From Synechococcus sp. ATX 2A4 (GTDB lineage Bacteria; Cyanobacteriota; Cyanobacteriia; PCC-6307; Cyanobiaceae), in the NCBI RefSeq assembly GCF_024346375.1, contig NZ_JAGQCV010000003.1:124001-188000 (forward strand): a DNA stretch of 64,000 bases. Reading direction: 5' to 3'. The first letter of the stretch is position 1. Each line of letters starts with the position of its first letter. Positions 57,275-64,000 of this stretch are shown here, in pieces. The notes under the pieces were generated by a model, which saw only the letters and a list, made by a program, of their open reading frames with translations, had not been told where the DNA came from and did not search any database. A program made the position numbers and the translations under genes.

Positions 57275-57655
57275 TTAGTGCGTCGCGGCGGCTGGAGGCC
57301 GCTGGAAGGCGGGGTCGAGAGAGGCCGGCTGTTTGCTGTACCACCACTCCTGGAGCGCCGGCGACAGGCGTTGCGGAAAGAGCGTGATCACGGTGCGGGT
57401 GGGGCGGGACCCTGGCTGCAGCACCTCCACCGCATAGGAGGGGCACCGCCGCGAGGCCAGGTCGGCCACGAAGCGGCGGCCGATGCGGCGCCAGCTGGGC
57501 TCCTTGCTGCGCCAGGCCAGGCGGCAGCAGGGCCACGGCAACTCCTCCCGGTCGAACAGGCGGCAGCACGCCCCGATCACGCGGTAGCTGTACTGGCCCC
57601 CGGGGCTGCAATGTTCGCTGCCGTGGTCCTGGAGAACGTCGACCTGCAAGGCCAT
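57275..57655 (-). CDS. Conserved-looking hypothetical protein, Cys/Arg-rich
   Basis: From ATG 57655 the protein is 126 residues: MALQVDVLQDHGSEHCSPGG, YSYRVIGACCRLFDREELPW and RRFVADLASRRCPSYAVEVL. It has several Cys residues (ACC, CC in PWPCCRL, RRCP) that might bind metal, but no known motif. The ATG is immediately preceded by the T run of the petF terminator, so an upstream frame start at 57709 would run through the hairpin. No family is recognised; a picocyanobacterial hypothetical is my best label. Confidence 0.65.
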   Translation of the reverse strand: MALQVDVLQDHGSEHCSPGGQYSYRVIGACCRLFDREELPWPCCRLAWRSKEPSWRRIGRRFVADLASRRCPSYAVEVLQPGSRPTRTVITLFPQRLSPALQEWWYSKQPASLDPAFQRPPAAATH

Positions 57656-57656
57656 C

Positions 57657-57679
57657 AAAAAGCCACCCCGAAGGGTGGC
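57657..57679 (-). terminator. Intrinsic terminator of petF, abutting the next start codon
   Basis: On the minus strand GCCACCC pairs with GGGTGGC around a TTCG loop (57662-57679), followed by TTTTT at 57661-57657. The tetraloop hairpin is very stable. One base later comes the ATG of the downstream gene (57655), so this can end petF transcripts and may also attenuate that gene. Confidence 0.85.
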
Positions 57680-57790
57680 AGAGAAGGAGAAAGGAAACAA
57701 GCGGGACACCTGAACGGGCTCAGTGCCACTTGTTGGCTGTTGAGCGTGCCCGCGGGATCGTCGGGCGGCTGGCGGGTGAAGGCCGCCGGC

Positions 57791-58090
57791 TCAATAGAGC
57801 TCTTCTTCGGCGTGGGTGGTGATGGTGACGTCGGAGGTGGGGTAGGCCACGCAGGTGAGCACGAAGCCAGCTTCGATCTGGTCGTCGTCGAGGAAGCTCT
57901 GGTCCGACTGGTCAACGGTGCCGGAGGTCAGCTTGCCGGCGCAGGTGGAGCAGGCGCCAGCACGGCAGGAATAGGGGAGGTCAATGCCCTGCTCTTCAGC
58001 AGCATCCAGGATGTACTGATCGTCGGGAACCTCGATGGTCTTGTTGAGGCCCTCGCTCTCGTTGATGAGGGTGACCTTGTAGGAAGCCAT
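57791..58090 (-). CDS. petF: Plant-type [2Fe-2S] ferredoxin
   Basis: PetF takes electrons from photosystem I to FNR and other enzymes. The 99-residue protein begins [20 protein letters not shown]. Cluster Cys residues are in [16 protein letters not shown] (three) and [12 protein letters not shown] (fourth). The acidic end HAEEELY is typical of photosynthetic ferredoxins. It is followed 111 bases later by a strong intrinsic terminator, and is 145 bases from prmA upstream. Confidence 0.96.
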   Translation of the reverse strand: MASYKVTLINESEGLNKTIEVPDDQYILDAAEEQGIDLPYSCRAGACSTCAGKLTSGTVDQSDQSFLDDDQIEAGFVLTCVAYPTSDVTITTHAEEELY

Positions 58091-58235
58091 GGAAGGGAAA
58101 TTTGGGGCTCACAGGCTCCTGGAGGATCCGGGCCTGTAGGACAGCCCCTTCCTACATCGGACAGGGGCGCTGGCGGCGGTCTTGGGGTGGGAGCCCCGGA
58201 AGCGCAATCAAAGGGTGAGCACGGATAAGCGTGAT

Positions 58236-59201
58236 TTATATGACATGGCGCTGTTGCCGGATCCGCATCAGCCCCCAGCCGCCCTCGTCGGCGATCAGTT
58301 CGGCCATCCAGCCCAGGGAGGCGAGGGTGCGCTCCAGAGCTGGCGCCTGATCCACCAGGAGGCCGCTCAGGAACCCCACGCCGCCGGGCGCCAACACCGC
58401 CTTGAACTCCACGGCCAGCTCCGCGATCACCGGCGCGAGGATGTTGCAGAGCAGGATGTCGGCCGGTTGCCCTGCCAGCAGCTCGGCCAGGCCCTCCACC
58501 GAGCCCAGCGCCACCTGCAGCGGCCCATCAGGCCCTTCGCTGAAGCCGTTGAGGATGCCGTTCTCCCGTGTGGCTCTCACCGCCAGGGGGTCGTTGTCGG
58601 TGGCGGCCAGGGCGGCCGCGCCCAGGCGCAGGGCGCCGAAACCGAGGATGCCGCTACCGCAGCCCAGATCAGCCACCCGCCGGCCCGTCAGCGCGCCGCC
58701 AGCCAGCTGGGCCAGCTCACCGAGAGCCTCCAGGCAGAGCCGGGTGGTGGGGTGGCTGCCGGTGCCGAAGGCGCTGCCGGGATCGATGCGGATCACCAGG
58801 CGGTGGGCCTGGTCGTCGGGCACCTCCAGCCAGGCGGGCAGGATCAGCAGCCGCTCCCCCACCGGGTCGGGCTGCCAGTGCTGCTTCCAGCTGAGGCCCC
58901 AATCCTCGTCGTCCTGCAACGCCCAGGCCAGCGGCGGCAGAGGCAGCTCAAAGGTGGCCGCGAGCGGCGCCAGTGCCTCAGGCAGCCGGGCGCGTTCGCC
59001 CTCTGGCCAGTCGATCGCTGGCAGCCAGGCCACCAGCTGATGCTGGTCGGGGGTGCTGGGGTGATGGCGCACGGCCAACCGGGAGATCCCCAGGCTCTGC
59101 AGCTTCCACAGCAGCGATTCCTCCAGCTCCGCAGGAGCCGCCATCTCCAGGCGCCACCAGCGGTTGTCGCTCAGCGCTGGTGCCGTTGGGTCGCCGGTCA
59201 C
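58236..59201 (-). CDS. prmA: Ribosomal protein L11 methyltransferase
   Basis: PrmA methylates ribosomal protein L11. The 321-residue protein has an N-terminal L11-binding domain (WWRLEMAAPAELEESLLWKL), IDPGSAFGTGSHPTTRLCLE, the SAM motif VADLGCGSGILGFGALRLGA and LLCNILAPVIAELAVE, the conserved N-x-x-x motif IV. Its ATG overlaps the serA stop by four bases, so serA and prmA are co-transcribed, an arrangement common in picocyanobacteria. Confidence 0.94.
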   Translation of the reverse strand: MTGDPTAPALSDNRWWRLEMAAPAELEESLLWKLQSLGISRLAVRHHPSTPDQHQLVAWLPAIDWPEGERARLPEALAPLAATFELPLPPLAWALQDDEDWGLSWKQHWQPDPVGERLLILPAWLEVPDDQAHRLVIRIDPGSAFGTGSHPTTRLCLEALGELAQLAGGALTGRRVADLGCGSGILGFGALRLGAAALAATDNDPLAVRATRENGILNGFSEGPDGPLQVALGSVEGLAELLAGQPADILLCNILAPVIAELAVEFKAVLAPGGVGFLSGLLVDQAPALERTLASLGWMAELIADEGGWGLMRIRQQRHVI

Positions 59202-60784
59202 AGCGTGACCGGGTGTGCCTCCTGGATGCCGTTGATCTTGCCGATCGAGGCGAGCAGGCTGGGGGGAATGGGGTCGTCGAGGCTGAGCACCATCACCGCA
59301 TCGCCGCGCACGATGCGGCGGCCCACCTGCATCGAGGCGATGTTCACGTTGTGCTCGCCGAGCAGGGAGCCGAGGTGGCCGATGATCCCGGGCATGTCCC
59401 GGTGGCGGGTGAACAGCATGTGGCGGCTGGGGGCCACGTTCACCGGGAACTCATCAATCGTGGTGATGCGCAGGTCGCCATCGGCGAACACCGCGCCGGT
59501 GACGGTGTGGCTGCCCTGGGAACCGCGTGAGGTGAGCTGCAGCGAACCGCCGGCGAAATCGCGGCTGGAATCGTCTTTCACCTCCAGCACGTGCAGGCCA
59601 CGCCCCTTGGCCTCGAGCGAAGCGTTCACGTAGTTGATGCGGTCGCCGAGGGCGCTGGAGAGCAACCCCTTGAGGGCGGCCACCACCAGCGGCTGGGAGG
59701 GGTGGTTGGCGAATTCGCCCTGCAGCCGCACTTCCAGCTCCTGCACGGAGCCCCCAGCCATCTGGCTGAGCAGCAGGCCCAGGGTTTCGGCGAGTTGCAG
59801 GTGGGGCTTGAGGCGCTCCATCACCTCCGGGGTCATGCCGGGGATGTTCACGGCACTGCGGGCCGGCAGGCCCAGCAGCACATCGCGGATCTGTTCGGCC
59901 ACATCAACGGCCACGTTCTCCTGGGCCTCTTCGGTGGAGGCACCCAGGTGCGGCGTGAGGATCAGGCGATCGCGCACGGCGAGCAGCGGCGAATCGGGCT
60001 TGAGCGGCTCGTTCGCATACACATCCAGCGCCGCCCCGGCGATGGTGCCGGCTTCCAGTGCAGCAGCCAGGGCCACCTCATCCACGATGCCGCCGCGGGC
60101 ACAGTTCACCAGCCGGGCGGTGGGCTTCATCGAGCCCAGCAGCTCGGCGTTGACCAGATTCTCCGTATCCGGGGTGCGGGGCAGGTGCAGGCTGATGTAA
60201 TCGGCTTCGGCGAACAGGGGCGCGACCGCCATCAAGCGCACCTGGAGCATCTGGGCCCGTTCGGTGGAGATGAATGGGTCGTAGGCGAGCACCTCCATGC
60301 CGAGCGCCTTGGCCACCCGGGCCACGTGGGAGCCGATCTTGCCGAGGCCCACCACGCCAAGCTTCTTTTTATAGAGCTCGTTGCCGACGTATTTCTTGCG
60401 GTCCCAGCCGCCGGCCATGGTGCTGGCGTGGGCCTGGGGCACGTGCCGCGAGAGCGACAGCATCATCGCCAGGGCGTGCTCGGCGGCGGCGATCGTGTTG
60501 CCTTCGGGCGAGTTCACCACCAGCACCCCTTGGCGGGTGGCGGCGGGCACATCCACGTTGTCGACGCCCACCCCGGCGCGTCCAATGATGCGGAGGCGTG
60601 GAGCCGCCGCGATCAGCTCAGCGGTCACCTGGGTGCCCGAGCGAATCATCAGGGCGTCGTAGTCGCCGATGATGCTGAGTAACTGGTCGGGCGGTAGGCC
60701 GGTGCGCACATCCACCTGGGCCACCTGGGAGAGGATGTCGATGCCCGTCTGATCGATGGGATCGGAAACCAGAACCTTTGTCAT
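59198..60784 (-). CDS. serA: D-3-phosphoglycerate dehydrogenase
   Basis: SerA oxidises 3-phosphoglycerate as the first step of serine synthesis. The 528-residue long form has LGVVGLGKIGSHVARVAKAL (NAD site), the catalytic Arg in LVNCARGGIVDEVAL, and His in LILTPHLGASTEEAQ. An intervening domain and a C-terminal ACT domain (SRHMLFTRHRDMPGIIGHLG) follow, likely for serine feedback. ATG 60784 starts MTKVLVSDPI; a longer frame upstream is Arg/His-rich and not credible. It is divergent from a membrane protein gene. Confidence 0.95.
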   Translation of the reverse strand: MTKVLVSDPIDQTGIDILSQVAQVDVRTGLPPDQLLSIIGDYDALMIRSGTQVTAELIAAAPRLRIIGRAGVGVDNVDVPAATRQGVLVVNSPEGNTIAAAEHALAMMLSLSRHVPQAHASTMAGGWDRKKYVGNELYKKKLGVVGLGKIGSHVARVAKALGMEVLAYDPFISTERAQMLQVRLMAVAPLFAEADYISLHLPRTPDTENLVNAELLGSMKPTARLVNCARGGIVDEVALAAALEAGTIAGAALDVYANEPLKPDSPLLAVRDRLILTPHLGASTEEAQENVAVDVAEQIRDVLLGLPARSAVNIPGMTPEVMERLKPHLQLAETLGLLLSQMAGGSVQELEVRLQGEFANHPSQPLVVAALKGLLSSALGDRINYVNASLEAKGRGLHVLEVKDDSSRDFAGGSLQLTSRGSQGSHTVTGAVFADGDLRITTIDEFPVNVAPSRHMLFTRHRDMPGIIGHLGSLLGEHNVNIASMQVGRRIVRGDAVMVLSLDDPIPPSLLASIGKINGIQEAHPVTL

Positions 60785-60847
60785 GACCCGCGACGTTGGG
60801 GAAGGAGCGGTCCGGAACGCGCCAGACAACGCAGGGGGTGAAGTGTA

Positions 60848-61411
60848 GTGATCCGCCGCCACAGCTCCTGCTCTCAGCAAAGAGAATCGTGCTTTGGGAC
60901 ACTGGGCTTGGGATTGTGCGTGGTGGTGGTGCTGGCCGATCGCAAGAGCCTGCAACGCCTGAAGGACAAACTCGATGGGGTCCGTCCGGCGCCGGCCACC
61001 CTGCTGACCATCGGGGAGGGAGAAACCTCGATCGACAGCGTCGAACTGCTCAACCCGGGGCTGGCCCGCCAACGCCGGCAGCGGGGAATGGTGCGCTGGC
61101 TGATGCCGTTCGGGTTCTTCGCTGGCATCACCTTCACCTTCATGACCGATCTGCAGACCTTCGCCTTCGCCGGTCCCTACGGGGAGCCACTGATCGGCGG
61201 CCTGCTGGGCATGGGCTCGGGCTGGATGGGCAGCTTCGCTGCCGCCGCCAGCGTCACCTCCGATCCCGACGACCGCATCCGCAGCCTGCGCAACCGCCTC
61301 GAGGAGGGCAACTGGCTGCTGGTGGTGGAGAGCGCCCCCGGCCAGGAGATTCCCTGGACCTTGATTCAGGAAACCCGGCCCAAGGCGGTGGTACGCCTGG
61401 CGGAACGTTGA
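60848..61411 (+). CDS. Cyanobacterial membrane protein, unknown function
   Basis: The 187-residue frame includes a Val-rich hydrophobic start (LGLCVVVVLADRKSLQRLKD), where a GTG could be the real start. Two membrane helices, PFGFFAGITFTFMTDL and IGGLLGMGSGWMGSFAAAAS, are near residues 88-130, and the C-terminus, WLLVVESAPGQEIPWTLIQE, is a small soluble domain. Similar proteins are conserved in cyanobacteria without a function. Its stop overlaps the TTG of the S4-domain gene by four bases, so they form an operon. Confidence 0.7.
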   Translation: MIRRHSSCSQQRESCFGTLGLGLCVVVVLADRKSLQRLKDKLDGVRPAPATLLTIGEGETSIDSVELLNPGLARQRRQRGMVRWLMPFGFFAGITFTFMTDLQTFAFAGPYGEPLIGGLLGMGSGWMGSFAAAASVTSDPDDRIRSLRNRLEEGNWLLVVESAPGQEIPWTLIQETRPKAVVRLAER

Positions 61412-62223
61412 GCGCTGTCACCCTCCCGCGCGGCAGCCTGCTGCAAGGCAGCCACGCCCCTGAACAGCTGGCGGAGCTGATCGATCAGGCGGAAGAGGCC
61501 CTGCGCACCTGGCGGCCGGTATGGACGTCGTTTGTGTCCCCGCTGCTGCGCGAGGAGGCCATGGCGCGCCTCGGCAGCCTCAGCGAGCTCACCCTCCACG
61601 CCGAAGGGGGCCTTTCCGGCGCCGAGCGTTGCCGGCTGCAACTGGTACGCGCCGAGCTGGATGCCCCGCCACCGGACCCAGCCCAGGCGGCGGACACCGC
61701 CCTGCCGCTGCTCGGGCTGACGCTGAGCGGCAACTTCCTGTTCGATTCCGCCAGCGCCGGTGATTTCCGTGCCGGGCTGCTGCAGGCGGGAGCGCAGGAG
61801 GCGGAGCTGGGGGACCTGTGGCTGCGGGGCGATCGCGGCGCCCAGCTGGTGGTGACCCCGGAGCTGGCCGGGCGCCTCGACGGGGGCACGGCCTTGGTGC
61901 GCAGTGTGGAGGTGCAGCTGGAGACCACGCCGCTGGATCGCCTCCTACCCCCGGCCCGGCCCCAGCCCCGTCGCTTTTCCACCGTGGAGGCCTCGCTGCG
62001 GCTCGATGCAGTGGGCTCCGCCGGCTTCGGCATCCCGCGCAACCGCATGGCCGAGCAGATCCGCAGCGGGTCTGTCCGCGTCAACTGGCAAGACGTCCGC
62101 AACCCCAGCAGAGAGCTCAAGACCGGCGATCGGGTGCGGCTGGAGAACCGGGGGGAGCTCACGGTGCTGGAGGTGCAGATCACCAAACGCGACCGTTGGC
62201 GGCTGGCCCTGCTACGCAGCTGA
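61408..62223 (+). CDS. S4-domain RNA-binding protein (photosystem II S4 type)
   Basis: The 271-residue protein starts at TTG 61408, overlapping the upstream stop (TTGA). It has a YlmH-like N-terminal domain (LSELTLHAEGGLSGAERCRL, LTLSGNFLFDSASAGDFRAG) and a C-terminal S4 domain, PRNRMAEQIRSGSVRVNWQD followed by LKTGDRVRLENRGELTVLEV. Such proteins are annotated as photosystem II S4 domain proteins in cyanobacteria. The S4 fold binds structured RNA; a link to photosystem II is by name only. It is followed by tRNA-Val. Confidence 0.88.
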   Translation: MSAVTLPRGSLLQGSHAPEQLAELIDQAEEALRTWRPVWTSFVSPLLREEAMARLGSLSELTLHAEGGLSGAERCRLQLVRAELDAPPPDPAQAADTALPLLGLTLSGNFLFDSASAGDFRAGLLQAGAQEAELGDLWLRGDRGAQLVVTPELAGRLDGGTALVRSVEVQLETTPLDRLLPPARPQPRRFSTVEASLRLDAVGSAGFGIPRNRMAEQIRSGSVRVNWQDVRNPSRELKTGDRVRLENRGELTVLEVQITKRDRWRLALLRS

Positions 62224-62276
62224 CTGGCCCTGCTGAGCGGTTAAGAGGGGAAGGGCCGGCTGCTAAGTTTCGGCTC

Positions 62277-62300
62277 CGGGTGTCGTCTTCAAGACACCCG
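62277..62300 (+). other. Eight-base hairpin between the S4 gene and tRNA-Val
   Basis: CGGGTGTC (62277-62284) and GACACCCG (62293-62300) form a perfect stem with an eight-base loop, ending four bases before the tRNA. There is no T run, so it may be a processing signal or a weak terminator rather than a clear terminator. Confidence 0.5.
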
Positions 62301-62304
62301 ACCC

Positions 62305-62376
62305 GGGCGATTAGCTCAGAGGTAGAGCACTACCTTGACACGGTAGGAGTCACTGGTTCGATTCCAGTATCGCCCA
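62305..62376 (+). tRNA. tRNA-Val (GAC)
   Basis: A 72-base cloverleaf: acceptor GGGCGAT pairs with ATCGCCC (62369-62375) plus discriminator A. The anticodon stem is CTACC/GGTAG, with loop TTGACAC giving anticodon GAC, and the T loop GGTTCGATTCC is intact. CCA is not encoded. murD begins 20 bases downstream on the same strand. Confidence 0.95.
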
Positions 62377-62395
62377 CTTCTTTACGTCCCCGGCT

Positions 62396-63838
62396 TTGAC
62401 CCAACCGCTGCCGCTGCGGGAAGTTTCACCGCCTTTCGGTGCCTTCACCGTGGTGGTCGGCCTGGGTCGATCCGGCGCGGGAGCGGCCCGCCTGCTGCAG
62501 GCCCTGGGCAGCCGCGTGCTGGTGATCGAAAGCTCCGGCACGCCGGCGCAACATCTGCAGGCCAGGGAGCTGCGGGCCGGCGGTATCGAGGTGCAGCTCA
62601 ACTGCCCCTTATCGATCGAGGGTTTCGAGGCCCATGACCAGCTGCCGGCCACGGTGGTGGTCAGCCCAGGCATCCGCTGGGATCTCCCCACCCTGCAGGA
62701 ACTGCGCAATCGGGGCGTGCGCGTCTGCGGCGAACCGTCTGTGGCCTGGGCCGCCAGCCGCGGCCTTCCCTGGATCGGCATCACCGGCACCAACGGCAAG
62801 ACCACCGTCACCCATCTGGTCAGCCACCTGCTGCAGGCCGCCGGCCTCGACGCGCCGATGGCCGGCAACATGGGCACCTCTGCCGCTGAGTTGCTGCTCG
62901 AACGCCGCCTGCGAGGTGAGGCCAACCCTGACTGGTTGGTGATGGAGTTGAGCAGCTATCAGATCGAGGCTTCCCCCGAGCTGGCCCCCGCTTTTGGTCT
63001 ATGGACCACCCTCACCCCTGATCACCTGGAACGCCACGGCACGCTCGGCAACTACCGCGCGATCAAGCGAAGGCTGGTGGAGAGCGCCACAGTCCGGCTG
63101 CTCAACGCCGACGACGCCGATCTCAGGGCCCAGGCCCCCAGTTGGGACCGGGCCGACTGGGTGTCGGCGGGGCCCCGTGCCGGGCTTCCCGCCGGGATTG
63201 ATCCGCTGATCTGGATCGAAAACGGCATGCTCTGCAGCCGCGATGGTGAGCTCTTTCCCGCCGACAGCCTGACCCTGCCAGGGCAGCACAACCGACAGAA
63301 CCTGGTGCTGGCGGCTGCCGTAGGGCTCAAGCTCGGCCTTGATGCCGCAGGGATGGCTGCGGCCTTCCGCAGCTTCCCCGGGGTTCCGCACCGCCTTGAG
63401 AGGATCTGCGAGCGCGCCGGGATCACCTGGTACAACGACAGCAAAGCCACCAACTACGACGCCGCCGAGGTGGCGCTCAAGGCTCTGCCCGGGCCGATGG
63501 TGGTGCTGGCGGGCGGGCAGGCGAAACAGGGCGATGCCTCCGCCTGGCTGGCGGCCCTGCAGCGGCAGGCAGCGGCGGTGGTGGTTTATGGAGCGGCCCG
63601 TGACCACTTCGCCGGCCTGCTGCTCAGCAGCGGCTTCAGCGGCGAGGTGCACAACGTTGAGGATCTGGGGGCCGCGGTGCTGGCGGCCAACGCCCTGGCC
63701 ACGGCCTCAGGCTCACCCACCGTGCTGTTGTCACCGGCCTGCGCCAGCTTCGACCAATACAGCAGTTTTGAAGCCCGTGGCGACCACTTCCGCGCCCTTG
63801 TCACCGCGCTGAAAGCCACACCTGCCGCCATAGAGTGA
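62396..63838 (+). CDS. murD: UDP-N-acetylmuramoyl-L-alanine-D-glutamate ligase
   Basis: MurD adds D-glutamate in peptidoglycan precursor synthesis. The 480-residue protein has VVVGLGRSGAGAARLLQALG, the ATP loop GITGTNGKTTVTHLVSHLLQ near residue 130, LTPDHLERHGTLGNYRAIK and YNDSKATNYDAAEVALKALP, and an end with SPACASFDQYSSFEARGDHF, the family signature. It starts at TTG 62396; the short gap after the tRNA leaves little room for its own promoter. Confidence 0.95.
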   Translation: MTQPLPLREVSPPFGAFTVVVGLGRSGAGAARLLQALGSRVLVIESSGTPAQHLQARELRAGGIEVQLNCPLSIEGFEAHDQLPATVVVSPGIRWDLPTLQELRNRGVRVCGEPSVAWAASRGLPWIGITGTNGKTTVTHLVSHLLQAAGLDAPMAGNMGTSAAELLLERRLRGEANPDWLVMELSSYQIEASPELAPAFGLWTTLTPDHLERHGTLGNYRAIKRRLVESATVRLLNADDADLRAQAPSWDRADWVSAGPRAGLPAGIDPLIWIENGMLCSRDGELFPADSLTLPGQHNRQNLVLAAAVGLKLGLDAAGMAAAFRSFPGVPHRLERICERAGITWYNDSKATNYDAAEVALKALPGPMVVLAGGQAKQGDASAWLAALQRQAAAVVVYGAARDHFAGLLLSSGFSGEVHNVEDLGAAVLAANALATASGSPTVLLSPACASFDQYSSFEARGDHFRALVTALKATPAAIE

Positions 63839-63873
63839 GGCCCTGTTCAGCAGAGCAAGGAGCCGGCGCTGCG

Positions 63874-64000
63874 ATGGCCTTCTGGCTGATGAAAAGCGAA
63901 CCGGATGTCTACGGAATCGAGGATCTCGCCAGCGAGGGCAGCACCCTCTGGGATGGAATTCGCAATTACCAGGCGCGCAATTACATGCGCAGCATGCAGG
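63874..64000 (+). CDS. EVE-domain protein, cut by window edge
   Basis: The first 42 codons read MAFWLMKSEPDVYGIEDLAS and then LWDGIRNYQARNYMRSMQ, the N-terminus of EVE-domain proteins (thymocyte nuclear protein 1 type). These bind modified bases in DNA or RNA and often sit near restriction or RNA-modification genes, though here the neighbour is murD. An AAGGAG at about 63857 serves as ribosome-binding site. The C-terminus lies beyond the window. Confidence 0.88.
   Translation, partial: MAFWLMKSEPDVYGIEDLASEGSTLWDGIRNYQARNYMRSMQ

Noticed and set aside
57710-57790. Second terminator hairpin just after petF
   Set aside because: GC-rich inverted words are present but there is no T run; the clear terminator is at 57657-57679.
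1-64000. CRISPR array, insertion sequence or prophage genes
   Set aside because: No repeat-spacer pattern, transposase, integrase or phage structural gene was found on either strand.

Overview
The window is chromosomal DNA of a GC-rich alpha-cyanobacterium, most likely a Cyanobium or Synechococcus-type picocyanobacterium. The evidence is a complete kaiA-kaiB-kaiC clock cluster beside rplU-rpmA, the NblS-type sensor kinase, PsbV (cytochrome c-550), a plant-type [2Fe-2S] ferredoxin, a PAP/fibrillin protein, DUF1825, YlqD, a glycine-rich RRM protein and a long-form ribosome hibernation factor. Genes are densely packed on both strands, with many ATGA/TGATG/TTGA overlaps and frequent TTG or GTG starts. 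No rRNA, CRISPR array, insertion sequence or integrase was seen.

Bases 1-10.5k are the accessory part. A type I restriction locus is decayed: hsdR carries an in-frame amber codon close to its 3' end, hsdM is absent, and only the 3' end of hsdS survives. A vapB-vapC toxin-antitoxin pair lies between the remnants, and the vapC 3' end is fused out of frame to the hsdS remnant. Next come a small membrane ORF, a 707-residue P-loop kinase-like/WYL protein, a secreted SNase-type nuclease and a GH3 glycosidase split by an in-frame ochre codon.

Bases 10.5k-33.5k hold core genes: a short SepF-like protein, fibrillin, Rbp, Lnt, a phasin-like protein, FKBP, Fe-SOD, QueA, pyruvate dehydrogenase E2, acyl-ACP/CoA synthetase, LipB, HPF/LrtA-DeoC-RecO, an MFS transporter, GT4, an acyltransferase, PyrF-TyrS, DUF1825, a HhH plus GIY-YIG nuclease pair, and PepA.

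Bases 33.6k-42.2k are an outer-membrane block on the minus strand: hypothetical-purC-bamA-lpxC-fabZ-lpxA-lpxB-msrA, nearly all overlapping or within a few bases. It joins lipid A synthesis to outer-membrane protein assembly.

Bases 42.3k-49.6k are the signalling and clock block: purD-nblS on plus, kaiA-kaiB-kaiC on minus, and rplU-rpmA divergent from kaiA. Bases 49.7k-64k carry a methyltransferase, a YhhQ-type transporter, truB, yebC, nagB, a SpoIID-like protein, RNase Z, psbV, petF, prmA-serA, a PSII S4-domain protein, tRNA-Val(GAC), murD and the start of an EVE-domain gene.

The strongest leads are two otherwise clean genes each broken by one stop codon (hsdR, GH3), the vapC/hsdS junction, the uncharacterised P-loop/WYL protein beside the decayed defence locus, and the HhH/GIY-YIG operon. 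All functional statements rest on recognisable motifs and gene order; no database search was run.
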